The translations under genes were made by a program, and so were the position numbers. From contig NZ_JAMKBJ010000008.1 in NCBI RefSeq assembly GCF_027563315.1, positions 82,904 through 146,903 on the forward strand: 64,000 nucleotides of DNA, written 5' to 3'. The notes beneath the pieces are model-generated. The model ran no database searches, was not told the origin of the DNA, and saw only the letters and a program-made list of their open reading frames with translations. Shown here one piece after another: positions 1 to 8,703 of the stretch (within the stretch, counting starts at the first letter, position 1; every line of letters starts with the position of its first letter). The stretch comes from Paenisporosarcina quisquiliarum (lineage in GTDB: Bacteria; Bacillota; Bacilli; Bacillales_A; Planococcaceae).

Positions 1-2
1 TA

Positions 3-353
3 CTAGGGATCGTCCTTGCGACATTCACGCCATTATTTGATTGGGTAGGTTATATCTTCTATCCATTCACTTATATTTTACAGCTTCCTGAACCAATGCT
101 TGTTGCCAAAGCAAGCGCACTTGGTATCGCTGAAATGTTCCTTCCAGCCTTGCTGGTAGTGAAGTCTGGAATTATTGTGAAATTTGTAATCGGCGTTGTT
201 TCTGTATCGTCCATTATTTTCTTCTCTGCGGTAGTTCCATGTATCGTAGCAACAGAAATTCCGATTTCGATTCCGAAACTAATTGTGATCTGGATTCAAC
301 GTGTCATTTTGACTTTAATTATTGTTACACCAATTGCTTATTTCATCTTATAA
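3..353 (+). CDS. YjiH family membrane protein, C-terminal part
   Basis: This is a gene cut by the left edge; an open frame runs from base 3 to the TAA at 353 (116 visible codons). The fragment is strongly hydrophobic, with at least three likely membrane helices, and matches what I know of the C-terminal half of YjiH/nucleoside-recognition (GATE-type) membrane proteins. The stretch AKASALGIAEMFLPALLV is the most characteristic part. Substrate and direction of transport cannot be read from the fragment. A strong terminator follows 8 bp after the stop, so it is the last gene of its unit. Family call is from recognition only. Confidence 0.6.
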   Translation, partial: LGIVLATFTPLFDWVGYIFYPFTYILQLPEPMLVAKASALGIAEMFLPALLVVKSGIIVKFVIGVVSVSSIIFFSAVVPCIVATEIPISIPKLIVIWIQRVILTLIIVTPIAYFIL

Positions 354-361
354 AAAGAAGT

Positions 362-395
362 GCCATCCTTTCATAAAAAGGATGGCATTTTTTTA
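362..395 (+). terminator. Intrinsic terminator of the YjiH-like gene
   Basis: The arms GCCATCC and GGATGGC form a hairpin followed at once by a run of seven T. It sits just after the stop codon at 353. Confidence 0.9.
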
Positions 396-480
396 TGTGC
401 TTTCATTTAGTAACAGTAGCGCAGCGGAAACAGAAGCAATTAGGTTGGTTCTAGAAGTTAACTAGGGTGTGAGACGCGTT

Positions 481-573
481 TGAGCGATAAACTTGCCTAT
501 TTGAGCGATAAATTCTCCATTTGAGCGATAAATCCCTGGAGTGAGCGATAAACACTCCAATATGAGCGTTAAA
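481..573. repeat. Five-unit TGAGCGATAAA array, 20-21 bp spacing (left)
   Basis: Units begin at 481, 502, 522, 542 and 563. The first four are TGAGCGATAAA and the last is TGAGCGTTAAA. The 9-10 bp between units differ in sequence, so only the 11-bp core and the spacing are kept. The spacing is close to two turns of B-DNA, which would place the units on one helix face. Confidence 0.9.
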
Positions 574-700
574 TTTTTCACAAACTGAACAGGAGACACA
601 AAAACGTCTCGATACACAAGTTGACTAGCTATTGAGACAACCCTTCTTTTAAACAGGAGCGCAGCGAAAACAAAACCAACAAATCTTTATATCAAAATGG

Positions 701-735
701 GAGCCAATTCGCTATTCGCGATATGGCTCTTTTCT
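701..735 (+). terminator. Terminator-like hairpin ending the left module
   Basis: GAGCCAATTCGC pairs with most of GCGATATGGCTC and is followed by TTTT. A counterpart with different loop sequence ends the right module at 2101-2134, which suggests the hairpin belongs to the repeated module. Confidence 0.7.
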
Positions 736-832
736 GTTTGGTGTGGTAAAGAAAGGTTTTTAAAAATTTTCAGCAAATATAATAGAGTGTAATGCGCTTT
801 TAAATTGCTAGAGTAATATACTATCTGAATTT

Positions 833-862
833 CTTGCTAAAATTTCCAGGAATATTTATAGT
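833..862 (+). promoter_or_regulatory. Candidate promoter of the NERD gene
   Basis: TTGCTA at 833-838 and TATAGT at 857-862 are separated by 18 bp, 28 bp upstream of the start codon. It is a partial match to the vegetative consensus. Confidence 0.4.
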
Positions 863-890
863 GAGATTATGTCATCACTAGGAGGTTTTA

Positions 891-1856
891 ATGAATCCTA
901 CTCGTAAAAAATCGGATAAATTTATATTTTATGAAGCGCTTGCGAAACGACTGCCTCACAATCATTATTTCACTCCGACTGTTCAAAGTATTCTTCGTAA
1001 AGAAAGCGGAGGATATGCAGGTGAGATTCGGGTTGATCGGGAATTATCTGAGGGCCAATATTATCAATCGTATTGTGTACTGCGTAATATTCTGGTTGGA
1101 TCAAAAGAATTCTACTGCCAAATTGATACATTAGTAATATATAAGAATTTTATTCTAATCATCGAAGTGAAAAATATCCCCGGACTACTTACATACGATG
1201 AAAAAACGCATCAATTGACTAGACGAAGAGACGACGGTCCAATTGAAGGGATGGGAAATCCCGAAGACCAACTTAAACGCAGTGAACGTATGGTAAGGCA
1301 GTTTCTGGACTTTCATAAAATTTCACTACCTGTTCATGGAATAATCGTTTTTTCCAATCCATCTTCTATTCTCGAGAAACCATTTCCAAATTGTCTCGCC
1401 ATTCATGTTTCGGGACTTTATCAAACATTAGAGAAATTGCATCGCACTTATCGTGAACATCCGACATCCCCCCACTTTGATGTCAACGAGTTGCACAAGT
1501 TGTTTTTACAAAACGAACCCAAATTACCCCCAAATAAACCATCACATATTCCAACTTCAATTTTTAGCGATTTGATCGTCGGGGTCCTATGTCCCAATTG
1601 TGATAAAAGCAAACTCAAGTATATTCATAAATTATGGCGTTGTTCCATTTGTAAATACAAAAGCGAAACAACTCACTTAACGACACTTCAAGAATATCGA
1701 ATTCTTTTTAGTGAAGAAATAACCACCACCGAGTGGATGAATTTTACTAATCTCAAGTCCCTGGCTACGACCAAAAGAATGTTGAGCGAATGTAATTTAG
1801 AGAGAATAGGCGGCAATAGAAATAGAAAATGGCGAATTCATAGCGTTCATCTCTAG
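891..1856 (+). CDS. NERD-domain protein with C-terminal zinc ribbon
   Basis: A 321-residue protein. The N-terminal part fits the NERD (nuclease-related) domain: GEIRVDRE at 44-51, QID at 77-79 and IEVKN at 91-95 give the D...ExK arrangement of the endonuclease-like fold (D79, E92, K94). A zinc ribbon follows with Cys234, Cys237, Cys251 and Cys254, then a basic C-terminus of unknown type. NERD proteins are thought to act on nucleic acids, but no specific reaction is known to me. ATG at 891 has a perfect AGGAGG at 880-885. The stop TAG at 1854-1856 lies inside the first bases of the right repeat module, so the repeat supplies the end of the protein. It stands alone with repeats on both sides and looks like an accessory insertion. 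Confidence 0.8.
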   Translation: MNPTRKKSDKFIFYEALAKRLPHNHYFTPTVQSILRKESGGYAGEIRVDRELSEGQYYQSYCVLRNILVGSKEFYCQIDTLVIYKNFILIIEVKNIPGLLTYDEKTHQLTRRRDDGPIEGMGNPEDQLKRSERMVRQFLDFHKISLPVHGIIVFSNPSSILEKPFPNCLAIHVSGLYQTLEKLHRTYREHPTSPHFDVNELHKLFLQNEPKLPPNKPSHIPTSIFSDLIVGVLCPNCDKSKLKYIHKLWRCSICKYKSETTHLTTLQEYRILFSEEITTTEWMNFTNLKSLATTKRMLSECNLERIGGNRNRKWRIHSVHL

Positions 1857-1882
1857 AAGTTAACTAGGGGCTGAGACGTGTT

Positions 1883-1975
1883 TGAGCGATAAACTTGCCT
1901 ATATGAGCGATAAATTCTCGGTATGAGCGATAAATCCCTGGAGTGAGCGATAAACACTTCAATATGAGCGTTAAA
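1883..1975. repeat. Five-unit TGAGCGATAAA array, 20-21 bp spacing (right)
   Basis: Units begin at 1883, 1904, 1924, 1944 and 1965, giving the same 21-20-20-21 spacing as the left copy. The last unit is again the variant TGAGCGTTAAA. Confidence 0.9.
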
Positions 1976-2100
1976 TTTTTCACAAACTCAACAGGAGACA
2001 CAAAACCGTCTCGATACACAAGTCGACTAGCTATTGAGACGACACTTCTTTCAAATAGAGCGCAGCGAAACAAAGCAATCAAATTCCTGAACCTGAATAG

Positions 2101-2134
2101 GAGCCATTTCGCTTCATCGCTACATGGCTCTTTT
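2101..2134 (+). terminator. Terminator-like hairpin ending the right module
   Basis: GAGCCAT and ATGGCTC form the stem and TTTT follows. It could terminate NERD transcription or simply be part of the mobile or duplicated module. Confidence 0.7.
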
Positions 2135-2255
2135 CTGCGGTGAGTAGTTCTTTATATATGGCGCAAGTGAAGTGCACTGTGGAATAAGTTTTGCCGATAG
2201 TTTGTATAATTTAAGGTGATTTATTTTGAAAGTAAGCACCTCTAAAGCATATGAA

Positions 2256-2285
2256 TTGCACACTTCCTACCTCCCCTTATATAAT
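2256..2285 (+). promoter_or_regulatory. Promoter of the ctsR operon
   Basis: TTGCAC at 2256-2261 and TATAAT at 2280-2285 are 18 bp apart. The CtsR operator begins 2 bp after the -10 box, so bound repressor would cover the start site. Confidence 0.7.
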
Positions 2286-2287
2286 AA

Positions 2288-2304
2288 AGTCAAAGTTAGT
2301 CAAA
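2288..2304 (+). promoter_or_regulatory. CtsR operator
   Basis: Two direct heptads AGTCAAA are separated by GTT, which is the known CtsR heptad-repeat layout with a three-base spacer. The operator lies over the probable transcription start of the gene for its own repressor, so the operon is expected to be autoregulated and heat inducible. Confidence 0.85.
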
Positions 2305-2392
2305 GTCAGGTGAGTCTGGATAAATTGCGCTCACAAAATATCACAACTAACCTTGACTCGCACTCACATTTAATTGATCGGGAGGTGATTGA

Positions 2393-2863
2393 ATGCGGAA
2401 TATATCGGATATTATTGAAGGGTATTTAAAGAAAGTTATCGAATTAGATGATAAAGGGCATGTTGAGATAAAGCGCAGTGAGATTGCGGAGCAATTTCAG
2501 TGTGTGCCTTCACAAATTAATTATGTAATTAATACGCGCTTCACCGCCGACCGTGGTTACCTCGTTGAAAGTAAGCGGGGTGGGGGTGGCTATATTCGGA
2601 TAGTTCGGGTACGCGCTCATACGAAGGCCGATTTAATTGAAGCAATACTAGTGAGTTTGGAGCGTGGAGCTTCTCAAACGATGACAGAAGATATTATCTT
2701 TCGTTTAATCGATGAGAATGTAGTGACGAAGCGTGAAGCAAAAATGATGCTCGCGGCACTCGATCGCACAACCCTCAATACCCCATTGCCGCATCGAGAC
2801 GAATTGCGTTCGCGCATATTGCAAGCGATGCTAATGACATTCAAGTATGAACAGTTAAAGTGA
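2393..2863 (+). CDS. ctsR: CtsR, class III heat-shock repressor
   Basis: A 156-residue repressor that binds the heptad operators of clp genes and is inactivated on heat stress. The N-terminal winged helix-turn-helix ends in the glycine-rich wing RGGGGYIRI (62-70), the heat-sensing tip of the family. Residues from about 77 on form the helical dimerisation domain. Start ATG at 2393 follows GGGAGGTG by 6 bp. First gene of ctsR-mcsA-mcsB-clpC, 12 bp before mcsA; an operator lies in its own promoter. Confidence 0.95.
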   Translation: MRNISDIIEGYLKKVIELDDKGHVEIKRSEIAEQFQCVPSQINYVINTRFTADRGYLVESKRGGGGYIRIVRVRAHTKADLIEAILVSLERGASQTMTEDIIFRLIDENVVTKREAKMMLAALDRTTLNTPLPHRDELRSRILQAMLMTFKYEQLK

Positions 2864-2875
2864 GGCGAGCGCGAG

Positions 2876-3421
2876 ATGATTTGTGAGAATTGTAAACAGC
2901 GTCCGGCAAAAGTTACCGTGACGCAAGTACAAAATGGAGACCAGGTGCAACGTCATTATTGTGAAGTTTGCGCAAAAAATTTCCATCCGTTTCATTTGGA
3001 TTTTCAACAAGATCCACTTTCGCTACACCAGTTATTATCCAACTGGTTTGGTGTCCCAGAAAGCAAACAAGTGCAGCAAAAACCGCAACCGGAGTCAAAA
3101 ACATGCAGTTCGTGCGGTTGGACATTCCGTCAGTTTCTAAACCAAGGGAAGTTCGGCTGTGCACATTGTTATGAAAGTTTTCACAAACAATTGCCGGATG
3201 TTTTCAAGAAATTACACAACGGCAATGTTAAGCATGTGGGGAAAGCGCCAGGTACGTTTGGTCAGACCCTGCAATTAAAAAAACAAATAGAAGCCATTCG
3301 CACGTCCATGCGTACGGCGATTGAAATTGAGAATTTTGAAGAGGCGGCAAGACTGCGTGATGAAGCTCGCTCTTTAGAAGAACAGCTACAAAGCGGAGGT
3401 GAAAACCGCGATGTCCATTGA
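2876..3421 (+). CDS. mcsA: McsA, zinc-binding activator of McsB
   Basis: A 181-residue adaptor that stimulates the arginine kinase McsB and helps control CtsR. Two zinc modules are visible: Cys3/Cys6 with Cys29/Cys32, and Cys77/Cys80 with Cys95/Cys98. A UVR motif covers about 137-171, rich in Glu, Ala and Arg as in UvrB/UvrC, and probably contacts ClpC. The 3' end overlaps mcsB by 11 bp, consistent with coupled translation. Confidence 0.95.
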   Translation: MICENCKQRPAKVTVTQVQNGDQVQRHYCEVCAKNFHPFHLDFQQDPLSLHQLLSNWFGVPESKQVQQKPQPESKTCSSCGWTFRQFLNQGKFGCAHCYESFHKQLPDVFKKLHNGNVKHVGKAPGTFGQTLQLKKQIEAIRTSMRTAIEIENFEEAARLRDEARSLEEQLQSGGENRDVH

Positions 3422-4511
3422 ACGTTTTCTAAATAATTCCGTGACAAGTTGGATGGCTGGTGAAGGAGAGCATGCAGATATCGTAATGAGTACGCGAATC
3501 AGGCTCGCTCGAAATTTAACAGGCTACAGATTTCCACTTTCTTTTACGGAAAATGAAGCGCTACAAGTGGATCAAGCGATTTCTGCAGTATTACTTGACG
3601 CAGAAGCGGAACTTGAGTCGACCTTTTCGTATATAGATATAAAAGAGCTATCTGCGCTCAATCGGCAAGTTTTGGTTGAAAAGCATTTGATTAGTCCGAA
3701 ACTGGCTCATTCGGAAGTAGCTGGTTCCGTTTTATTATCAGATGATGAAGCGGTCAGCGTGATGGTCAATGAAGAAGATCATATTCGCATACAATGTATT
3801 TTCCCGGGAATGCAGTTGAACGAAGCATGGCGTCAGGCTAACCATATCGATGACGTCCTTGAAAAAGAACTGCCTTACGCATTTGATGAACAGTTTGGCT
3901 ATTTAACGAGTTGTCCAACGAATACGGGCACTGGCCTGCGGGCATCGGTGATGATGCATTTACCGGCACTAACGATGACGAAGCAAATGGATCGCATTGT
4001 GACAGCCATTACACGGCTCGGGATGGTCGTTCGCGGCATCTACGGGGAAGGTAGTGAAGCCCTCGGCAATGTGTATCAAGTATCGAACCAAACGACTCTC
4101 GGGAAATCAGAAGAAGATATCTTAACTGATTTGCAAAGTATCACGGAACAAATTATTCAAAAAGAACGTGAAGCAAGAGCGGCTCTTTTACATACGAGAC
4201 CGAATGTGTTGGAAGATCGTCTGTACCGTTCACTTGGTGTGTTAACGTATGCCCGACTTTTATCAACAGAAGAAGCGGGACGCTGTCTATCAGATGTGCG
4301 TCTTGGCATCGATCTCGGATTGATCAAAGGTGTCGATGTTTCAATCTTGAATGAATGCATGGTTTTCATGCAACCAGGTTTTTTACAAAAGTATGCAGGT
4401 ACGTCCCTGCAACCCGAAGAACGCGATGTGTTTCGCGCAAAGTTGTTTAGGGAACGGTTGCAAGTAGACAATAATTTAGACAATGAAGGAGAGGAACCTC
4501 ATGATGTTTAA
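3411..4511 (+). CDS. mcsB: McsB, protein arginine kinase
   Basis: A 366-residue kinase of the guanidino kinase fold. It phosphorylates arginines of CtsR and of proteins marked for ClpCP. The nucleotide site STRIRLARN is at 27-35, the acidic NEED at 120-123, and the active-site loop [13 protein letters not shown] at 168-180. The phosphoarginine-sensing RDxxRA motif is present as RDVFRA at 338-343. I chose ATG 3411 because GGAGGTG lies 11 bp upstream; an in-frame GTG at 3399 overlaps that ribosome binding site. The stop overlaps the start of clpC. Confidence 0.95.
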   Translation: MSIERFLNNSVTSWMAGEGEHADIVMSTRIRLARNLTGYRFPLSFTENEALQVDQAISAVLLDAEAELESTFSYIDIKELSALNRQVLVEKHLISPKLAHSEVAGSVLLSDDEAVSVMVNEEDHIRIQCIFPGMQLNEAWRQANHIDDVLEKELPYAFDEQFGYLTSCPTNTGTGLRASVMMHLPALTMTKQMDRIVTAITRLGMVVRGIYGEGSEALGNVYQVSNQTTLGKSEEDILTDLQSITEQIIQKEREARAALLHTRPNVLEDRLYRSLGVLTYARLLSTEEAGRCLSDVRLGIDLGLIKGVDVSILNECMVFMQPGFLQKYAGTSLQPEERDVFRAKLFRERLQVDNNLDNEGEEPHDV

Positions 4512-6939
4512 TCGATTTACACAACGCGCACAAAAAGTACTCCAATTAGCTCAAGAAGAAGCCATTCGTATGAAGCACGAGTCAATTGGAACTGAACATA
4601 TATTATTGGGATTAATTCGTGAAGGCGGCGGCATTGCTGCGAAAGCAATGGAAGCAATTGAAGTCAGCCCGCAAATGATTGAAGAAGGCATTGAAGAATT
4701 AGTGGGAATGGGAACAGGTGACGTAGGTCCGATCGTTCATTACACACCACGTGCGAAGAAAGTCATTGAATTATCAGTGGATGAATCGCGTAAATTAGGT
4801 CATTCTTACATCGGCACAGAACATTTATTGCTGGCGCTTATTCGTGAAGGCGAAGGAGTAGCGGCACGTGTTCTTAATAATTCAGGTGTTAGCTTGAATA
4901 AAGCTCGTCAACAAGTGTTGCAATTGCTTGGAAGCAACGACCATGTTCAGGCAAACAGCGGAACAAACCCTGCAGCGAGCACGCCGACGCTTGATAGTTT
5001 GGCTCGTGATTTAACTCAGATTGCCCGTGAAGGAAGCTTGGATCCAGTCATTGGCCGTAGCAAAGAAATCACGCGTGTCATTGAAGTGTTATCACGTCGT
5101 ACGAAAAACAACCCAGTTCTTATTGGGGAACCAGGGGTTGGTAAAACAGCGATTGCGGAAGGTTTGGCTCAACAAATCGTCCAAAACGAAGTGCCTGAAA
5201 TTCTGCGTGACAAACGCGTCATGACATTGGATATGGGTACGGTTGTTGCAGGTACAAAATACCGTGGTGAGTTTGAAGATCGCCTGAAAAAAGTGATGGA
5301 TGAAATCCGCCAAGCAGGTAACGTCATTCTATTTATCGATGAGCTCCACACATTAATTGGTGCTGGTGGCGCTGAAGGTGCAATTGATGCATCCAATATC
5401 TTGAAACCATCACTTGCTCGTGGTGAACTACAATGTATTGGTGCTACAACGCTGGATGAATACCGTAAATATATTGAAAAAGATGCTGCATTGGAACGTC
5501 GTTTCCAACCGATTCAAGTGGATGAACCTTCAGTAGAAGAGTCCATTCAGATCATTAAAGGACTTCGTGACCGTTATGAAGCGCATCACCGTGTGAAAAT
5601 TACGGATGAAGCGATTACTGCAGCTGCTAAAATGTCAGACCGCTACATTTCAGACCGTTTCTTACCGGACAAAGCGATTGATTTAATTGATGAAGCCGGC
5701 TCAAAAGTCCGTTTACGTTCATATACAACACCGCCGAATTTGAAAGAACTGGAAGCTCGTCTAGAGGCAATCCGTTCAGAGAAAAATGCGGCTGTTCAAA
5801 GCCAGGAGTTCGAAAAAGCGGCATCATTCCGTGATACGGAACAGAAGCTGAAAGAAGAACTCGAAAGCACGAAGAAGTCTTGGAAAGAAGAGCAAGGTAA
5901 AGCGGAATCTGAAGTGACTGTTGAAGATATTGCAGCAGTTGTGTCCATGTGGACGGGAATTCCTGTTTCTAAACTCGCTCAAACCGAGTCTGAGAAATTA
6001 CTAAAACTAGAAGATACATTGCACCAACGTGTCATCGGTCAAGCGGAAGCTGTTACTGCCATTTCCCGTGCAGTACGTCGAGCACGTGCTGGATTGAAAG
6101 ATCCAAAACGTCCAATTGGCTCATTCATTTTCCTTGGACCAACAGGTGTTGGTAAAACGGAACTTGCCCGCGCGCTTGCTGAAAGTATGTTTGGTGACGA
6201 AGATGCCATGATTCGCGTCGACATGTCTGAGTACATGGAGAAACATTCGACTTCACGTCTTGTCGGGTCACCTCCTGGTTACGTAGGATTTGAAGATGGC
6301 GGTCAATTGACGGAAAAAGTTCGTCGCAAACCCTATTCTGTTATTCTTTTAGACGAAATTGAGAAAGCACATCCAGATGTCTTCAATATCTTGCTACAAG
6401 TATTAGAAGACGGTCGCTTAACGGATTCGAAAGGACGCACGGTCGACTTCCGCAATACGGTAGTCATCATGACATCAAACGTCGGCGCAGAAGCGTTGAA
6501 GAAAAACAAATATGTCGGCTTCAATTTGCAAGACGGCGAACAGAAATACAAGGATATGAAAGGCAAAATGCTTGAAGAGCTGAAAAAAGCCTTCCGTCCT
6601 GAATTCTTAAACCGTGTCGATGAAATGATCGTGTTCCATTCACTAGAAAAAGAACACTTAAAAGAAATCGTTACACTAATGACAGCTCAATTAACGAAAC
6701 GCTTGAAAGAGCAGGAAATTGAGTTGGAATTAACGGAAGCGGCTCAAGAAAAAATTTCAAAAGAAGGCTACGACCCAGAGTACGGCGCACGTCCGCTCCG
6801 TCGTGCACTTCAAAAACACGTCGAAGATCGCTTGTCTGAAGAACTATTAAAAGGCACAGTGTTGACTGGTCACAATATTGTGTTCGATGTGGAGAACGAT
6901 GAATTTATTGTCCGCACAAAAGAAGCAGTAACCGAATAA
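4501..6939 (+). CDS. clpC: ClpC, AAA+ unfoldase of the ClpCP protease
   Basis: An 812-residue HSP100 protein that unfolds substrates and feeds ClpP. Layout: double Clp N-domain (about 1-145), AAA1 with GEPGVGKT at 209-216, a UVR/middle region near 420-465 for adaptor docking, AAA2 with GPTGVGKT at 546-553, and the C-terminal small domain. Start ATG 4501 has GAAGGAGAGG just upstream and gives the family N-terminus MMF. It overlaps the mcsB stop by 11 bp. The strong terminator at 6948 ends the operon here, so radA probably has its own transcription. Confidence 0.97.
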   Translation: MMFNRFTQRAQKVLQLAQEEAIRMKHESIGTEHILLGLIREGGGIAAKAMEAIEVSPQMIEEGIEELVGMGTGDVGPIVHYTPRAKKVIELSVDESRKLGHSYIGTEHLLLALIREGEGVAARVLNNSGVSLNKARQQVLQLLGSNDHVQANSGTNPAASTPTLDSLARDLTQIAREGSLDPVIGRSKEITRVIEVLSRRTKNNPVLIGEPGVGKTAIAEGLAQQIVQNEVPEILRDKRVMTLDMGTVVAGTKYRGEFEDRLKKVMDEIRQAGNVILFIDELHTLIGAGGAEGAIDASNILKPSLARGELQCIGATTLDEYRKYIEKDAALERRFQPIQVDEPSVEESIQIIKGLRDRYEAHHRVKITDEAITAAAKMSDRYISDRFLPDKAIDLIDEAGSKVRLRSYTTPPNLKELEARLEAIRSEKNAAVQSQEFEKAASFRDTEQKLKEELESTKKSWKEEQGKAESEVTVEDIAAVVSMWTGIPVSKLAQTESEKLLKLEDTLHQRVIGQAEAVTAISRAVRRARAGLKDPKRPIGSFIFLGPTGVGKTELARALAESMFGDEDAMIRVDMSEYMEKHSTSRLVGSPPGYVGFEDGGQLTEKVRRKPYSVILLDEIEKAHPDVFNILLQVLEDGRLTDSKGRTVDFRNTVVIMTSNVGAEALKKNKYVGFNLQDGEQKYKDMKGKMLEELKKAFRPEFLNRVDEMIVFHSLEKEHLKEIVTLMTAQLTKRLKEQEIELELTEAAQEKISKEGYDPEYGARPLRRALQKHVEDRLSEELLKGTVLTGHNIVFDVENDEFIVRTKEAVTE

Positions 6940-6947
6940 AACAATTG

Positions 6948-6983
6948 GAGCATTCCGGCGAGGCTGTTCGGAATGCTCTTTTA
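6948..6983 (+). terminator. Terminator of the ctsR operon
   Basis: GAGCATTCCG and CGGAATGCTC form a perfect 10-bp stem followed by TTTT. Confidence 0.9.
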
Positions 6984-7020
6984 AGTATTTTGAAGGCGTG
7001 GGACTTGCAGTTGGGTTACT

Positions 7021-7132
7021 GTCCAGCTTCAAGCGCCAGCTCGCACCTAAGCTTCAGAAACTTCTTCGGAAACAGGTTTCCGAAACGTTTCTTCCAGCGC
7101 CGGTGTCGAGCTTGAGTGGCGCTCTACGCTTT
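7021..7132 (-). repeat. Interspersed imperfect inverted repeat, copy A
   Basis: The outer arms CAAGCGCCAGCTCG and CGAGCTTGAGTGGCGCT pair imperfectly, and the centre has its own hairpin, CGGAAAC and GTTTCCG. In reverse complement it reads like copy B at 18581-18687: AAGCGC-ACTCAAGC, then GACACCGG-GCTGGAAG, a variable hairpin, CTGAAGCTTAGGTGC and GCTGGCGCTTG. It fills the gap between clpC and radA. No coding region is visible in it. Confidence 0.75.
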
Positions 7133-7149
7133 CCTACATAGGAGGCACT

Positions 7150-8526
7150 ATGGCTAAACGTAAAACGAAATTCATGTGTAACTCGTGTGGCTATGAATCT
7201 GCTAAATGGATGGGACGCTGTCCGGGATGCGGTGAATGGAACACAATGGTGGAAGAAGTGGAAGTGGTCGTAAAAGGACCACGCCGTACATTCCAACATT
7301 CTGAAAAAATTGCTCAAAAAGCGACACCAATTACAGCGGTTGAAACGGTCGATGAACCACGCGTAGATACGGACCTTTCAGAGTTAAACCGTGTTCTTGG
7401 GGGCGGGATTGTCCCAGGTTCGTTGATTTTGATTGGTGGAGACCCTGGTATCGGAAAATCAACGCTGTTGCTACAAGTTTCTTCTTTACTTGCAAACAAA
7501 GGGCAACGCGTACTGTATATGTCTGGGGAAGAATCGATCCGACAGACGAAACTTCGTGCGGAGCGCCTTGGAGTGGCATCCTCAGAGCTTTATATTTATT
7601 CAGAAACCAACTTGGAACTGGTCAATGAAGCAATTGACCAAGTCGAACCGAAGTTTGTCGTCATCGACTCTATTCAAACGGTTCACCACCCGGAAGTCAC
7701 GTCTGCCCCAGGTAGCGTTTCTCAAGTGCGTGAGTGTACAGCGGAATTGATGCGAATTGCCAAAACGAAAAATATTGCGATTTTCCTGGTAGGGCACGTC
7801 ACGAAGGAAGGTCAGATTGCCGGACCACGATTGCTAGAACATATGGTGGATACGGTTCTTTACTTCGAAGGTGAACGTCACCATACTTATCGCATTTTAC
7901 GTTCACAAAAAAACCGTTTCGGCTCAACTAACGAGATTGCTATTTTTGAAATGTTGCAAGGTGGTTTGAAAGAAGTGCTGAATCCATCTGAACTGTTCTT
8001 GCAGGAACGTTCACAAGGAGCTGCGGGTTCAACGGTAGTGGCTTCGATGGAAGGGACGCGTCCGATTTTGGTTGAAATTCAGGCGTTAATTACGCCGACG
8101 AGTTTCAATTATCCGAAGCGGATGGCAAGCGGAATTGATCAAAACCGGATTTCACTCTTGATGGCTGTTCTAGAGAAGCGGGTCGGAATGTTGCTGCAAA
8201 CGCAAGATGCCTACATCAAAGTGGCGGGCGGCGTGAAGTTGGACGAGCCAGCAATCGATTTGGCTGTACTGACGACCATCGTGTCCAGTTTCCGCGATGT
8301 GGCTGCAAGTGCGCATGACTGCTTTATTGGTGAAGTGGGGTTAACAGGTGAAGTGCGCCGAGTGTCTCGTGTGGAACAACGTGTGCAGGAAGCAGCGAAG
8401 CTTGGATTCAAACGTGCAATCATTCCAGCGTCGAACCTTGGCGGTTGGGATTATCCAAAAGGCATACAAGTAGTCGGTGTTGAAACCGTAAATCAAGCAT
8501 TGAAAGAAGCTTTCCCGAACGCTTAG
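7150..8526 (+). CDS. radA: RadA, DNA branch-migration ATPase
   Basis: A 458-residue RecA-like ATPase for recombination intermediates. A zinc finger with Cys10, Cys13, Cys24 and Cys27 opens the protein. Walker [11 protein letters not shown] is at 96-105, the RadA signature KNRFG at 254-258, and a Lon-protease-like domain follows ([11 protein letters not shown] near 398). Start ATG 7150 has TAGGAGG 4 bp upstream. In related genomes disA follows directly; here yacL comes next. Confidence 0.97.
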   Translation: MAKRKTKFMCNSCGYESAKWMGRCPGCGEWNTMVEEVEVVVKGPRRTFQHSEKIAQKATPITAVETVDEPRVDTDLSELNRVLGGGIVPGSLILIGGDPGIGKSTLLLQVSSLLANKGQRVLYMSGEESIRQTKLRAERLGVASSELYIYSETNLELVNEAIDQVEPKFVVIDSIQTVHHPEVTSAPGSVSQVRECTAELMRIAKTKNIAIFLVGHVTKEGQIAGPRLLEHMVDTVLYFEGERHHTYRILRSQKNRFGSTNEIAIFEMLQGGLKEVLNPSELFLQERSQGAAGSTVVASMEGTRPILVEIQALITPTSFNYPKRMASGIDQNRISLLMAVLEKRVGMLLQTQDAYIKVAGGVKLDEPAIDLAVLTTIVSSFRDVAASAHDCFIGEVGLTGEVRRVSRVEQRVQEAAKLGFKRAIIPASNLGGWDYPKGIQVVGVETVNQALKEAFPNA

Positions 8527-8549
8527 GCGTTTCGGGGAAGTTTTTTGCT
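8509..8549 (+). terminator. Terminator overlapping the 3' end of radA
   Basis: CTTTCCCGAACGC and GCGTTTCGGGGAAG form a long stem followed by six T. The radA stop codon sits in the loop, so the last codons of the gene double as the terminator arm. Confidence 0.9.
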
Positions 8550-8703
8550 TGTTTAGTGAAACTGATTACCCCGATTACCTCCCTAGCGCAATGAGCAAAT
8601 CCCGACAACAACTGTTTGTCGAACGAAACTTTACACATCCCTTCTTCGTCTAGTAGGTGTTTCCATGTGAAAACGTGTATAATCAAAAACAGGAGGTGGG
8701 CTT

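Larger units (their letters stand above)
451..735. repeat. Left copy of a ~285-bp non-coding module
   Basis: This block starts CTAGAAGTTAACTAGGG and is repeated at 1853-2134 in the same orientation. About 200 bp from the start are roughly 90% identical by eye; the last ~75 bp have drifted but keep the same parts. Order of parts: five spaced 11-bp units, GAGACACAAAA then a CGTCTC/GAGAC hairpin, a GCGCAGCGAAAACA segment, and a terminator-like GAGCCA/TGGCTC hairpin. It fills most of the 537-bp gap between the YjiH-like gene and the NERD gene; no coding region is visible in it. A further GCGCAGCGG-type segment lies just upstream at about 419-436. Confidence 0.85.
1853..2134. repeat. Right copy of the ~285-bp non-coding module
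   Basis: Direct repeat of 451-735 in the same orientation, beginning CTAGAAGTTAACTAGGG and ending with a GAGCCAT/ATGGCTC hairpin plus TTTT. It overlaps the last four bases of the NERD gene. Short open frames on both strands inside it have no ribosome binding site and change between the two copies, so I treat it as non-coding. Confidence 0.85.

Noticed and set aside
481..573. Possible CRISPR array
   Set aside because: Units of 11 bp with 9-10 bp spacers are far below CRISPR size, and no cas gene is present in the window.
891..1856. NERD gene as part of a multi-gene defence system
   Set aside because: No partner gene lies beside it; flanks are only repeats and the core ctsR operon, so a system cannot be supported.
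1864..2143. Short open frames on both strands inside the right module
   Set aside because: They span the repeat units, have no ribosome binding site, and are not kept in the left copy.
2226..2429. 67-codon frame upstream of ctsR
   Set aside because: It covers the promoter, CtsR operator and ctsR start and has no proper ribosome binding site.
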